38,563 nucleotides of DNA from Gemmatimonadota bacterium (GTDB taxonomy: Bacteria > Gemmatimonadota > Gemmatimonadetes > Gemmatimonadales > Gemmatimonadaceae), in the NCBI GenBank assembly GCA_019510405.1, contig JAEKKK010000116.1, positions 1 through 38,563 on the forward strand, read 5' to 3'. Below are positions 1 to 8,503 of this stretch, in pieces; position 1 is the stretch's first letter; each line of letters starts with the position of its first letter. The translations under genes were made by a program, and so were the position numbers. The notes under the pieces are model-generated. The model was given only the letters and a program-made list of their open reading frames with translations, ran no database searches and had not been told where the DNA came from.

Positions 1-368
1 TTGCGCCGGACTTCCTCCGCGGTCACCGGAGTGAGCGCTGCGTTGTCCTGCTCACCGGTACGGATGCGGATCACCCGCTCGATGGGCTGGACGAAGATCT
101 TCCCGTCGCCGACCGCGCCGGTGCGAGCGCCCTTGACGATCGCATCGATCGTCGGCTGCACGTACGGCTCGGAGCAGACCATCTCGATCTTGACCTTGTC
201 CTGGAACTCGAGCACCACGGCACCGCCGCGATAGTGCTCGAGCCGGTCCTGCTCTCCGCCATGGCCGCTCGCGCGGCTCAGCGTGATGCCAGTGACTCCG
301 GCTCGGAACAGCGCCTCTTTCACGGCCGGCAGCCTGTCCGGGCGAATGATGCAGGTGATCAGCTTCAT
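1..368 (-). CDS. glnB: P-II family nitrogen regulator, 3' end beyond the window
   Basis: Small trimeric P-II signal protein that normally senses ATP/ADP and 2-oxoglutarate and controls ammonium transport or nitrogen metabolism. Reading leftward from the ATG at 368-366, 122 codons are open to the window edge with no stop; E. coli GlnB has 112 residues. The N-terminus MKLITCIIRPDRL, the YRGG at residues 46-49, KVKIEMV, the GDGKIFVQPIERVIRIRTGE stretch and the tail AALTPV are all P-II hallmarks. The T-loop is unusual: aligned without gaps to E. coli GlnB, residue 39 is Glu instead of the Mg/2-oxoglutarate ligand Gln, and residue 51 is Val instead of the uridylylated Tyr. The gene has its own promoter about 260 nt upstream, so it is separate from the cys operon, which ends with a terminator at 801-830. 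An amt gene may follow to the left, but it is out of view. Confidence 0.9.
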   Translation of the reverse strand, partial: MKLITCIIRPDRLPAVKEALFRAGVTGITLSRASGHGGEQDRLEHYRGGAVVLEFQDKVKIEMVCSEPYVQPTIDAIVKGARTGAVGDGKIFVQPIERVIRIRTGEQDNAALTPVTAEEVRR

Positions 369-633
369 CTCAGGTCATCTCTCGTTGGCGTGCGAAGCCC
401 CCGTGCTCGTCGGGCGATTCACGGGGGCGGGGCTCACACTGCGTACTGCCGTCCTGCTGCGCTCAGCCCGGTCCCGTCCGCTTCTGCCGCGGGTTGTTTC
501 CCTTGCTCCAGCGGTTTCGGCCATGCGCGCCCCCGAGGTCCGAGACCGACGGGCGGTCGCGGTCGGGCGCGCTGAACCGGCTCCCGGGCGGAGCCTCTGT
601 CGCGAAACGGGCTGACGTGTTGATCACGACGCC
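369..633 (-). promoter_or_regulatory. Long GC-rich 5' leader of glnB
   Basis: About 260 nt lie between the predicted promoter and the glnB ATG, with no convincing coding frame. A perfect 8-bp inverted repeat (CCCCCGTG / CACGGGGG, arms 398-405 and 420-427) sits about 30 nt upstream of the start codon and has no U-tract, so it is not a terminator. I compared the leader by eye with cobalamin, TPP, glycine, SAM and c-di-GMP riboswitch cores and saw no match. A regulatory role is inferred only from the length and the hairpin. Confidence 0.35.
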
Positions 634-662
634 ATACTAGGGCAACAAAATCAGCGTGTCAA
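634..662 (-). promoter_or_regulatory. Sigma-70 type promoter for glnB
   Basis: On the minus strand there is a perfect -35 TTGACA (662-657), a 17-nt spacer and a -10 TAGTAT (639-634, 4 of 6 matches). It lies at the downstream edge of an AT-rich island (about 640-780) that stands out from the GC-rich surroundings and could act as an UP element or operator. The predicted start of transcription is near 627. Confidence 0.65.
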
Positions 663-780
663 GCAAACTTTGTAAAAAATGCAAAATCTTTGTACTAAAC
701 AGGCATTTATAACAACAAAACTGCAAAATCGGCTCAGAATGTGGTGCAAAACAGCAATATTTCCTACTCGTGTTTGGGTC
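640..780. promoter_or_regulatory. AT-rich island with repeated GATTTTG / TTTTGCA words
   Basis: Read on the minus strand, GATTTTGYW occurs three times, starting near 730, 688 and 652 (spacing 42 and 36 nt). A further TTTTGCA starts near 751 and a TTTTGTTG near 720. The words sit upstream of and within the glnB promoter. The spacing is not a strict helical multiple, so cooperative binding by one regulator is only a possibility. No reading frame was seen here. Confidence 0.3.
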
Positions 781-800
781 GACCGACAAAAGGCAGGGAC

Positions 801-830
801 AAAAAAGGCGGGCCCGGAGTCCGGGCCCGC
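801..830 (-). terminator. Rho-independent terminator of the cys operon
   Basis: A 10-bp perfect stem (GCGGGCCCGG 808-817 / CCGGGCCCGC 821-830) has a 3-nt loop. Read on the minus strand it is followed by two C and then six T (806-801). It lies 77 nt beyond the cysK stop and upstream of the glnB promoter, so it separates the two transcripts. A second small hairpin (ACCGGC/GCCGGT, near 855-875) lies between cysK and the terminator. Confidence 0.85.
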
Positions 831-906
831 ACGTTGGTGGTCTTAGCGACCCGTACCGGCTAGTCAGCGCCGGTCGGAATTGCAGTCAGGATCGACGCAT
901 TCTCAC

Positions 907-1884
907 TCAGAGCACCCCGTGCGCCACGGGGTCCGGCGCGTCGTCCGCCGAGAAGAGCACCGTCGACAGATACCGCGCGCCGGTGTCCGGGGCGATCATC
1001 GCAACCCGCTTCCCAGGGCCCAGTGCCGTCGCCACCTGGAGCGCGGCAAAGGCGATCGCGCCGCTCGACATGCCGACGAACAGCCCCTCTTCCCGGGCTA
1101 GTCGACGCGCCACGGGGAAGGCATCCTCCTCCCACACCGGGATGACCCGGTCGAGGACGGACCGATCGAGGTTGTCCGGAATGAAGCCGGGGCCCATCCC
1201 CTGGAACTGGTGCTGCCCGCGCGTTCCACCCGATAGGACCGGCGAGCGCGCCGGCTCGACGGCGATCACGAGAATGTCCGATCGCTGCTCCTTCAGGAAC
1301 CGGCCGACGCCGGTGATCGTGCCGCCCGTACCGGAGCCGTACACGAACGCATCGATGCGCCCGTCCATCTGGGCCCACAGCTCGGGGCCGGTGGTCTCGT
1401 AGTGGATTCGCGGGTTGGCGGGGTTCGAGAACTGGTTCGGCAGCCAGGCGCCGGTCTCGTCGCGGATCCGCTCCGCGGCTTCGATCGCCGCCAGCATGCG
1501 ACGCTCGGGATCGGTGAGGACCAGCTCCGCGCCGTATGCCTCGAGCGTGCGCTTTCGTTCGTCGCTCGCCGAATCGGGAAGGCAGAGGATGAGCCGGTAG
1601 CCGCGCGCCGAGGCCACCTGCGCCAGCCCGATCCCGGTGTTGCCCGAGGTCGGCTCGACGATCGTGTCGCCCGGCTTCAGGACGCCGCGAGCTTCGGCGT
1701 CGAGAATCATTCCCAGCGCCGTCCGGTCCTTGATCGAGCCGCCGGGGTTCGCTCCCTCGAGCTTGATCCAGATCTCCGCCATCTCGGCGGTGGCGACTCG
1801 CTCGAGCCGCACGACCGGCGTGCGGCCGATCACCGCATCGACACGGTGGCCGCTGGGCACGATGGGCTGCGCGAAGGTCGTCAT
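907..1884 (-). CDS. cysK: Cysteine synthase A (O-acetylserine sulfhydrylase)
   Basis: PLP enzyme that condenses O-acetylserine with sulfide to form cysteine, the last step of the pathway in this operon. The 325-aa product has the PLP-lysine motif GGSIKDRTA (Lys52), the phosphate/substrate loop EPTSGNTGIGLAQ, GSGTGGTITGVGRFLKE in the C-terminal half and MSSGAIAFAAL near the end. Length and motif order fit CysK better than cystathionine beta-synthase because there are no C-terminal CBS domains. The ATG at 1884-1882 overlaps the stop of the sulfite reductase gene (ATGA), so translation is probably coupled. The same frame stays open far upstream through the reductase gene, but that part is antisense or out-of-frame noise. 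Confidence 0.95.
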   Translation of the reverse strand: MTTFAQPIVPSGHRVDAVIGRTPVVRLERVATAEMAEIWIKLEGANPGGSIKDRTALGMILDAEARGVLKPGDTIVEPTSGNTGIGLAQVASARGYRLILCLPDSASDERKRTLEAYGAELVLTDPERRMLAAIEAAERIRDETGAWLPNQFSNPANPRIHYETTGPELWAQMDGRIDAFVYGSGTGGTITGVGRFLKEQRSDILVIAVEPARSPVLSGGTRGQHQFQGMGPGFIPDNLDRSVLDRVIPVWEEDAFPVARRLAREEGLFVGMSSGAIAFAALQVATALGPGKRVAMIAPDTGARYLSTVLFSADDAPDPVAHGVL

Positions 1885-3541
1885 GCGACCGGACTCGCGG
1901 ATGCCCGCGCCCCCGACAGAATCGCCTTCACCCCCGCGTCGCCGACCCGGCCGGTCCAGGCGCGCACGCTCTCGCCCGCGAGCTTCTCGTTCGAGTAGGT
2001 CGAGAACAGTCGCTCCAGCGCCTCGGGCACCTCGTCCGCCGGCGTGCGGAATCCGACGCGATGTCCGAGCGTGCTGTTCTTTCCGAGCCCGCCGCCGACG
2101 AAGAAGTCGAACCCTTCCACCTGAACGCCACTCTGATTGAGCAGCACCCCCTGAAGACCGACATCGGCGATCGGATGCTGGCCGCACGAGTTCGGGCAGC
2201 CGGCGATGTGCAGCTTCACGGTGTCGGTGAAGCCGGGGAGGCGGTCCTCCAGCTCCTGCGCGAGGCGGATGCTGAACAGCTTCGTCTCCGTGATCGCGAG
2301 CTTGCAGTACTCGCTCCCGGTGCACGACGCAGTTCCGCGCTGGAAGGGCGATCCGTTCAGCGCGACGCCGAGCGCGCGGCTCCGCTCGACCAGCTCGGTG
2401 GTGCGTTCGTTCTTGATGTTCGTGATCAGGATGTTCTGCATCGCGCTCAGTCGGAGCGAGCCGTCGCCGAATTCGTCGGCGAGGGCGGCGAGCCCGCGGA
2501 GCTGGTCGGGCGAGATGCGCCCCGACACCACCGAGAAGCCGGCGTAGCTGAGACCCGCCTGCTTCTGCGGATGCACGCCGATGTGATCGCGGTAGTGCCC
2601 CTCGGGCGCGTTGTCCTCCGCCTGTGGGTCGAGCTTGTAGCCAAGGCGCCGCCCGACTTCGGCTAGAAAGGACGCCGCCGACCAGCCATGATTGATGAAG
2701 AGGAACTTGAATCGGGCCTTCGAGCGGTTCACACGGAGCTCGTCGGAGTCGCGGAAGATGGCCGTGATCGTCTCGACGACGTCGGGCACCTGCTCGGCGT
2801 GCACGAACGCCGGGAGCAGCACCGCCAGGTGCGGCTTGGTCGAGAGTCCGCCGCCCACACGGATGTGGAAGCCGACGACGCCATCGGCGCGCCGCACGGC
2901 CGTGACGCCGATGTCGTTGATCTCCGGATACGAGCACCAGTGCTGACAGCCGGTGATCGTGATCTTGAACTTGCGCGGGAGGTTGCCGTAGTCCGGGTTG
3001 CCGTTCAGCCGCGTATCGACGGCGACGGCGATCGGACTCGCGTCGATCAGCTCGTCGTGCTCGACGCCGGCGAGCGAGCAGCCGGTCACCGTGCGCGGGT
3101 TGTCGCCGCAGGCGCCCATGCTCGTCCAGCCGACTTCCGCGAGCGACTCCCAGATCGCCGGGATGTCCTCGATGCGCAGCCAGTGCAGCTGGAAGTTCTG
3201 CCGGTTCGTGATGTCGATGCTGCCGCGTGCGTACTCGTCCGAGATGTCGGAGATGCGCCGCACCCGTTCGGCGTGCGCACGCGCATCATGAAGAAGGGCA
3301 TCTCGTCGCCGCGGGTGCCGCGGCCGTCGCCCTGCGTGTACAGGCCCCACGCGCGGAAGCGCACGGTGAGGTCGTCGCTGTCGATCGCCGAGAACCCTTC
3401 GCGCGAGTAGCGACGGATGTCGTCCATGATCGACCACGGCGCCTTCTCGCGCTTGATGCGCTCGACGCGCTGGGCCGGCGTCTCCTTGACCGGCGTCAGC
3501 TCGGTGGACGTGTCGGCGGGGGTCGTGATGGGTCCGGTCAT
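1881..3541 (-). pseudogene. Siroheme sulfite/nitrite reductase, interrupted by a frameshift
   Basis: Hemoprotein of the sulfite/nitrite reductase family, expected to reduce sulfite to sulfide with six electrons. The N-terminal frame starts at the ATG at 3541 (MTGPITTP) and reads through SIMDDIRRYSREGFSAID, then FRAWGLYTQGD and MPFFMMRVRTPNG. After codons near 3266 the matching sequence (VRRISDISDEYARGSIDITNRQNFQLHW) continues in another frame to 1881. Relative to the usual spacing after PNG, about six residues are also missing, which would fit a deletion of about 19 nt or a lost base plus divergence. Downstream, the [4Fe-4S]/siroheme cysteines are intact: CTGSEYC and, about 40 residues later, CPNSC. 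Read literally, the N-terminal frame stops after 151 residues. A sequencing or assembly error is possible because all the neighbouring pathway genes are intact. Confidence 0.85.
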
Positions 3542-3546
3542 GTCAC

Positions 3547-4311
3547 TCAGGCTCGAGAAAGAAGGGTGAGGCCACTCAGCAAGACGAGGGTCGTCGCGCC
3601 CCAGCGCACGGCGCCGGGCTTCGACCGGCGCGCGAGCCAGCCGCCGGCGAGCACGCCGGGCGCGGATCCGATCAACAGCTGGCCGACGAGTGCGACGTCG
3701 ACGTTTCCAAGGCTCAGGTGCGCGGCGGCGCCCGTGCCGGTGATGAGCACGGCGTGCGCGATGCCGGTGCCGATGAGCAATCCGCCCGACAGCGGCGAGA
3801 ACAGCACGAGCGCCATGTCGACGAGGCTCCCGCTGCCCACCGACGTCGCGCCGACGGTGATGCCGATGACGAATCCGATCAGCACGATGGTCTTCGCACT
3901 CGGTTGGCGCAGGCGCTCGACCCACGCGGCATCGCGCCGGCGCGCGAACTCCATGATCAGCGCGAGGATCGGCGTCAGCACCAGCACGAAGCCGATCCAG
4001 GTCTTGATCGTCGCCGGCGCCCCGGCGAAGTGCGCGAGGATGCGCGTGCCGAGCAGCACACCGGGCACGCTCCCGATGGCCATCGTCCACACCCAGCGCG
4101 AGGAGATCGTCCGATGGCGGATGTGCGAGCCCACGCCGACGATCTTCGTCAACAGCCCGAAGAGCAGGTCACTGCCGACGACGGTCGCGGGCGGGATGCC
4201 GAGCAGCAGGAGCACGGGCGCCATCAGCGCGCCGCTGCCCACTCCGGTGAGGCCGATCATGAAACCCACGACCAGCCCCGCCAGGACGAGGTTCGCGAAC
4301 ATGGGGCTCAC
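3547..4311 (-). CDS. TauE/SafE family membrane permease (probable sulfite/sulfur anion exporter)
   Basis: Integral membrane protein of the TauE/SafE (DUF81) family with about eight hydrophobic segments in 254 aa. It has the duplicated glycine-rich signature of the family: GLTGVGSGALMAPVLLLLGI near the N-terminus and ITVGATSVGSGSLVDMALVLF in the second half. The GTG start at 4311 was chosen because it forms a GTGA overlap with the cysH stop and has a GGAGG ribosome site 7 nt upstream; the ATG at 4302 is the alternative. It lies between the APS reductase and sulfite reductase genes. A role in exporting excess sulfite, or in moving sulfate or another sulfur anion, is therefore plausible but inferred from context and family. 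Confidence 0.85.
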   Translation of the reverse strand: MSPMFANLVLAGLVVGFMIGLTGVGSGALMAPVLLLLGIPPATVVGSDLLFGLLTKIVGVGSHIRHRTISSRWVWTMAIGSVPGVLLGTRILAHFAGAPATIKTWIGFVLVLTPILALIMEFARRRDAAWVERLRQPSAKTIVLIGFVIGITVGATSVGSGSLVDMALVLFSPLSGGLLIGTGIAHAVLITGTGAAAHLSLGNVDVALVGQLLIGSAPGVLAGGWLARRSKPGAVRWGATTLVLLSGLTLLSRA

Positions 4312-5045
4312 GGCAATCCCTCCGGTGTCGACGAGATGGTGAAAGTGTGCAGCCCGCACTCGGTCTTGCCCGAGCCCGACCAGCGGCCGGCGCGTTCGTC
4401 TTCGCCGGCGCGGGTCGCGCGCGTGCATGGCCAGCAACCAAGGCTCGAATAGCCCTGGTCGAGCAGCGGGTTGTAGGGGATGCCCTTGTCGAGCAGGTAG
4501 CCCCAGATCTGTCCGCGGGTCCAGTACGCGAGGGGGTACACCTTGGCGAGCGGCCGCCCATTCACGAGATGGTGCTCGATGACCTCCGTCTTCGCGCGCG
4601 TCGGTCCCTGATCGCGGCGGACGCCACTGACCCAGGCGTCGAAGTCTCCGAGCGCACGCTGCATCGGCTCGACCTTGCGAATCGCGCAGCACCCGTCCGT
4701 ATCCGTCTCGTACAACGGCCCGGGGTCGGTGAGCGGCTTGTACTCGACGAGGTTGAGCGCATAGCGCTTCACGAGCTCGTCGCGAAGCGCGTACGTCTCG
4801 GGGAAGAGGAATCCGGTGTCGAGGAACACGATCGGCGTCGACGGCTCGATCTGCGCCGCCATGTAGGCCAGCGCGACGCCGGGCCCGCCGAAGCTGACCG
4901 TGACGGCGGTGCGGCGCGGGAAACGCTCGAGCGTCCACGCGAGGATCTCCTCGGGCGTGCGGTCGCGCAGCTGTGCCGCGGCCTCCTGCAGGCGGGTCGG
5001 CGAGAGCAGCTCGCTCGTGGTCGCGTCGCGCGTCGGGGTCGTCAT
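4308..5045 (-). CDS. cysH: Adenylyl-sulfate reductase (thioredoxin), APS-type CysH
   Basis: Reduces activated sulfate to sulfite with thioredoxin as electron donor. The 245-aa protein has the adenylyl-binding fold start TVSFGGPGVALAYMA, the FLDTGFLFPETY segment, [34 protein letters not shown] and the C-terminal KTECGLH, whose Cys is the catalytic one. The CC...CxxC pair ligates the [4Fe-4S] cluster of the APS-type enzymes; PAPS-only reductases lack it. The start at the ATG at 5045 overlaps the cysC stop as ATGA. Presence of both an APS-type reductase and an APS kinase means PAPS may be made for uses other than assimilation, or that the enzyme accepts both substrates. Confidence 0.92.
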   Translation of the reverse strand: MTTPTRDATTSELLSPTRLQEAAAQLRDRTPEEILAWTLERFPRRTAVTVSFGGPGVALAYMAAQIEPSTPIVFLDTGFLFPETYALRDELVKRYALNLVEYKPLTDPGPLYETDTDGCCAIRKVEPMQRALGDFDAWVSGVRRDQGPTRAKTEVIEHHLVNGRPLAKVYPLAYWTRGQIWGYLLDKGIPYNPLLDQGYSSLGCWPCTRATRAGEDERAGRWSGSGKTECGLHTFTISSTPEGLP

Positions 5046-5644
5046 CGTGCGGACGCCCCCTGCGCGGCCGGGAGGAAGCCCCGCTGCCGCAGCGTGTCGA
5101 GCACCTTCTCGACGCTCTCCTCGAGGGTCTCGCGCTCGGTGTTGACCTCGACCTCCGGATGCGTCGGCGGCTCGTACGGATCCGAGACGCCGGTGAAGGA
5201 CGTGATCGCGCCGGCGATGGCCTTGTTGTAGAGGCCCTTCACGTCGCGGCGGATGCACTCCTCGAGCGAGGCGTTGACGTACACCTCGATGAAGCCGTCG
5301 CCGATCTCGCGGCGCGCTTCCTCGCGTGTGGCGCGATACGGCGAGATGGCCGCCGTGATGACGGCGACGCCGTTCCGGCAGAGGAGCTTCGCCACATAGG
5401 CGATGCGGCGCACGTTGATGTCGCGGTCCTCGCGCGAGAAGCCGAGCCCCTTCGAGAGGTGCTCGCGCACCTCGTCGCCGTCGAGCACCTCGACCGCGGC
5501 GCCTTCGCTCCGCAACCGCGCCGCGACCGCGCCGGCGATCGTCGACTTCCCGGCGCCCGACAGCCCGGTGAGCCAGAGCGCGAAGCCCTTGCGCGCGCCG
5601 TCGGGGCGGTCAGTCACCGTCGTGTGGGATGTGGAATGCGACAT
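5042..5644 (-). CDS. cysC: Adenylyl-sulfate kinase, stand-alone and canonical
   Basis: Phosphorylates APS to PAPS with ATP. The 200-aa product has the Walker A motif GLSGAGKST, LDGDEVREHLSKGLGFSREDRDINVRRIAYVAKLL, the SPYRATREEAR segment, the KGLYNKA lid and the DPYEPPTHPEVEVNT substrate motif, all in the usual order and complete. The ATG at 5644 gives a normal length; upstream in-frame codons read like noise. A 52-nt gap separates it from cysD, the only non-overlapping junction between cysN and cysH. The CysN protein encoded upstream carries a second, degenerate kinase-like domain, so this gene probably supplies the real kinase activity. Confidence 0.95.
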   Translation of the reverse strand: MSHSTSHTTVTDRPDGARKGFALWLTGLSGAGKSTIAGAVAARLRSEGAAVEVLDGDEVREHLSKGLGFSREDRDINVRRIAYVAKLLCRNGVAVITAAISPYRATREEARREIGDGFIEVYVNASLEECIRRDVKGLYNKAIAGAITSFTGVSDPYEPPTHPEVEVNTERETLEESVEKVLDTLRQRGFLPAAQGASAR

Positions 5645-5696
5645 GATGGTTCGATGAGCGAGTGCGAAACGTGAGCGGCTGGCGATTGGGCGCCGA

Positions 5697-6623
5697 TCAC
5701 ATGTAACCGTCGCGGCGAAGCGACTCGAGTCCGCCGCCATCGTCCTTGTCCTGCGCGCGGCCCGAGCGCTCGGCGATGTTCGCGAAGCGGCCGCTCTTCA
5801 GCTCGACGATGATCTCCTGGACGTTCTTCGCGTCCGACGTCACCGCCTTCGTGCACGGCCAGCATCCGAGCGAGCGATAGCGCTCCCCCTTGCCCTGGTC
5901 GTAGTACAGGGCGACGGTGGGAATGCGCTCGCGCTCGATGTACTCCCAGATGTCGAGCTCCGTCCAATCCAGCAGCGGATGGATGCGCACGTGCGTGCCC
6001 GGCGCGAACTCGGTTGCGTACTGATTCCAGAACTCCGGCGGCTGATCGGCGATGTTCCAGTTGTTCTCCCCCGACCGTGGGGAGAAGTAACGCTCCTTCG
6101 ACCGGCTTCCTTCTTCGTCGGCGCGTGCGCCGACGATCACGCCGGTGTACGGCTCCCTGTTCGTGTCGACGACGTACTTGCCGAGCTTGTGGTCGAAGCG
6201 ATAGCGCTTTCCCTCGCCCGAGAGCGTGCGGCGCAGCGCTTCCGTCTTGAGGTTGCCGCAGCAGGTGAGGCGATCGACGTTCCCATCGGGGAAGGTCTGC
6301 TTGGCCGCGAGTGCTTCCTCGTTCTGCCCGTAGATCACCGTCAAGCGCCACTCTGCCGCGAGACGGTCGCGGTACTGGATCATCTCCGGGATCTTGTAGC
6401 TCGTGTCGATGTGCACGAGCGGCATCGGCACGTGACCGAAGAACGCTTTCCGCGCCAGCCAGAGCAGCACGGTGCTGTCCTTCCCGATCGACCAGAGCAT
6501 CGCGAGCTGCGGGAAGCTCGCGTAGGCCTCGCGCAGGAGATGGACGCTGCGATGCTCGAGCGCGTCGAGGTGATCGATGCGGCTGGCGCGCGACGGGGGC
6601 GCGGCGAGCGTGGTGGTACTCAT
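5697..6623 (-). CDS. cysD: Sulfate adenylyltransferase subunit 2
   Basis: PP-loop ATP pyrophosphatase subunit of ATP sulfurylase, which makes APS from sulfate and ATP together with the CysN GTPase. The 308-aa protein shows [13 protein letters not shown], the PP-loop [78 protein letters not shown] and SLGCWPCT near the end. The start at the ATG at 6623 gives an ATGA overlap with the cysN stop and has GGAG 10 nt upstream; an ATG five codons earlier (6638) is less likely. The order cysN-cysD is reversed compared with the usual cysDN. Confidence 0.95.
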   Translation of the reverse strand: MSTTTLAAPPSRASRIDHLDALEHRSVHLLREAYASFPQLAMLWSIGKDSTVLLWLARKAFFGHVPMPLVHIDTSYKIPEMIQYRDRLAAEWRLTVIYGQNEEALAAKQTFPDGNVDRLTCCGNLKTEALRRTLSGEGKRYRFDHKLGKYVVDTNREPYTGVIVGARADEEGSRSKERYFSPRSGENNWNIADQPPEFWNQYATEFAPGTHVRIHPLLDWTELDIWEYIERERIPTVALYYDQGKGERYRSLGCWPCTKAVTSDAKNVQEIIVELKSGRFANIAERSGRAQDKDDGGGLESLRRDGYM

Positions 6624-8503
6624 GATTGGCTGCTCCATTCATCGAGCCAGGCGAGGACCTGGGCGCCGCTCTCCTCGAGCGTGAGACGTCCGGTGTCGAG
6701 CGCGAGCTCGGGCTGTACGGGGGCTTCGTAGGGCGGCGACTCGGCCGCGCCGATCCGCTGCGCCAGCACATCCGGCGACGCATGGAGGTGGATCTCGACG
6801 AAGTTGGCCGCCTGGTCGCGCGCGGCGCGCCGTACGTCGTCGTCCGGCGAGTCGACCGCAACGACCACGGCCGCGCCATGTGCCTCGAGGCGCGAGGCGA
6901 GCCACGCGATGCGCCGCACACGCAGTGCGACGTCCCCGCGCGCGCCGGACGCGGGGAAGAGCTCCCCGAGCGTGTCGTCGTCCAGCAGCTCCACCTTCGC
7001 TCCACTGGCGTCGGCGTGCGCCGCGATCCAGCGCGCCAGCGCGCTCTTGCCGGCGCCCTTCGGACCGGTGAGCCAGAGCACACCGGCACGGAGCGCCACG
7101 CGTGTAGCGCTTCCCGCCGCACGCGTGGGCGCAGTGGCGAGGGCTTCGCGCACCACGCCGCCGCCACTGATGTTGAAGTTGTCCACGAGCACGAACCGGC
7201 TCGTCGCCGCGATGTCGGTCGCGCGATCGAACGCGATCGGCTGACGGAGCTTCAGCACGCACTCGGCGACCTCGTTGCGCAGGACGGCCGTGCGATCGGT
7301 GACCGCATCGAGCGTCGACGCATCGAGCACGCGCTCGATGTGCTCGAGATGCACCGACACGCGCGCCGTGCCGAGCTTCAGAGTGTAGTTGCGCCCGACC
7401 TCGAGCGGCCTGGTGCCGAGCCAGAAGATGCTGGTGCGGATGCGCGTCGCGGTCACCGGCTGCGGCTCGTGGGCGAGCGTCGCGAGCTCACCGCGCTGCA
7501 CGTAGATCTGCTGCGCGAGCGTGAAGCCGGCCGACTCTCCCGCGCCGACGACGGACGGCGCGACGCGGTTGAACGCCTCGAGTGACTTGACCCGCGTGCG
7601 CTTGCCCGACGGATGGAACACCACCTCGTCGCCGACGCGCAGCCGGCCGCTGTCGATCGTGCCCGCGACGATGCGCCGATCGTCGCCGTCGTTCGTGAAC
7701 TTGAAGACGGCCTGCACCGGCATGCGGAAGGGCCCGTCGACGGCCTCCCCCTGGCTGCGGAAGGCGTCCAGCACCTCGAGCACGGTCGGTCCCGTGTACC
7801 AGGACATCGTCGCCGACCGCGTGGCGAGGTTGTCCCCTTCGCGGCCGATCACCGGGATGATCGCGGCGGGCTCGAGTCCGATGGAGCCGAGGAATCCCCC
7901 GAGATCGCGCGCAAAGGCGTCGAAATCCTCCTGCCGGCTGCCGACGAGATCCATCTTGTTGACGACGACGGCGATCTGCCGCACGCCGAGCATCGACAGC
8001 AGATACGCGTGTCGCCGCGTGTTCTCCTGAATCCCCTCACCGGCGTCGAGGACGAGCAACGCCGCCTCGGCGCGCGCTGCCCCAGTGACCATGTTCTTGA
8101 GGAACTCGACGTGGCCGGGCGCGTCGAGGATGAGGTACCGGCGTTTCGGCGTGCGGAAGAAGACGCGCGCCGCGTCGATCGTGATGCCCTGGGCGCGCTC
8201 GTCCTTCAGTGCGTCGAGGAGGAACGCGTACTCGAACGGCTTCGCCGTTCGCGCGCACAGATCCTTGATCTGCTCGAGCTTCCCCTCCGGCAACGAGCCG
8301 GTGTCGGCGAGCAGCCGTCCAATGATCGTGCTCTTGCCGTGATCGACGTGGCCGACGATCACGATCCCCATGCGGGCTTCGACCTCGGCGGCGTTCCCGC
8401 CCGCGGTTCCGCTCGAGGCGATGTCTTCGGGGAAGGGAAGCCCTTCCTCGTCGAGTCGGAGCGGGCGTACCGCGATGCCCGCCGAGCCGGTCAGGGCGCT
8501 CAT
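6620..8503 (-). CDS. cysN: Sulfate adenylyltransferase subunit 1 fused to a degenerate APS-kinase-like domain
   Basis: GTPase subunit of ATP sulfurylase. The GTPase part covers roughly residues 1-455 of 627: G1 GHVDHGKST, the [15 protein letters not shown] switch I region, G3 DAPGH, G4 NKMD, then two beta-barrel domains of the EF-Tu type. From about residue 465 to the end is an APS-kinase-like domain that keeps a P-loop (GPKGAGKSA) and a C-terminal [16 protein letters not shown] substrate-like motif. In it LDGD has become LDDD, and the LGFSxxDR and KGLY lid motifs are missing. Since a complete cysC lies two genes downstream, this domain is more likely structural or regulatory than catalytic. 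The ATG at 8503 overlaps the stop of the osmC-like gene (ATGA). Confidence 0.93.
   Translation of the reverse strand: MSALTGSAGIAVRPLRLDEEGLPFPEDIASSGTAGGNAAEVEARMGIVIVGHVDHGKSTIIGRLLADTGSLPEGKLEQIKDLCARTAKPFEYAFLLDALKDERAQGITIDAARVFFRTPKRRYLILDAPGHVEFLKNMVTGAARAEAALLVLDAGEGIQENTRRHAYLLSMLGVRQIAVVVNKMDLVGSRQEDFDAFARDLGGFLGSIGLEPAAIIPVIGREGDNLATRSATMSWYTGPTVLEVLDAFRSQGEAVDGPFRMPVQAVFKFTNDGDDRRIVAGTIDSGRLRVGDEVVFHPSGKRTRVKSLEAFNRVAPSVVGAGESAGFTLAQQIYVQRGELATLAHEPQPVTATRIRTSIFWLGTRPLEVGRNYTLKLGTARVSVHLEHIERVLDASTLDAVTDRTAVLRNEVAECVLKLRQPIAFDRATDIAATSRFVLVDNFNISGGGVVREALATAPTRAAGSATRVALRAGVLWLTGPKGAGKSALARWIAAHADASGAKVELLDDDTLGELFPASGARGDVALRVRRIAWLASRLEAHGAAVVVAVDSPDDDVRRAARDQAANFVEIHLHASPDVLAQRIGAAESPPYEAPVQPELALDTGRLTLEESGAQVLAWLDEWSSQS

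Noticed and set aside
369-627. A cobalamin, glycine or other known riboswitch in the glnB leader.
   Set aside because: I saw some similar words (AAGGGAAACA, GTGTGAGCC) but not the ordered core motifs of any class I know.
1885-2937. The upstream extension of the cysK frame.
   Set aside because: It runs out of frame through the sulfite reductase gene, whose cysteine motifs are clearly in the other frame.
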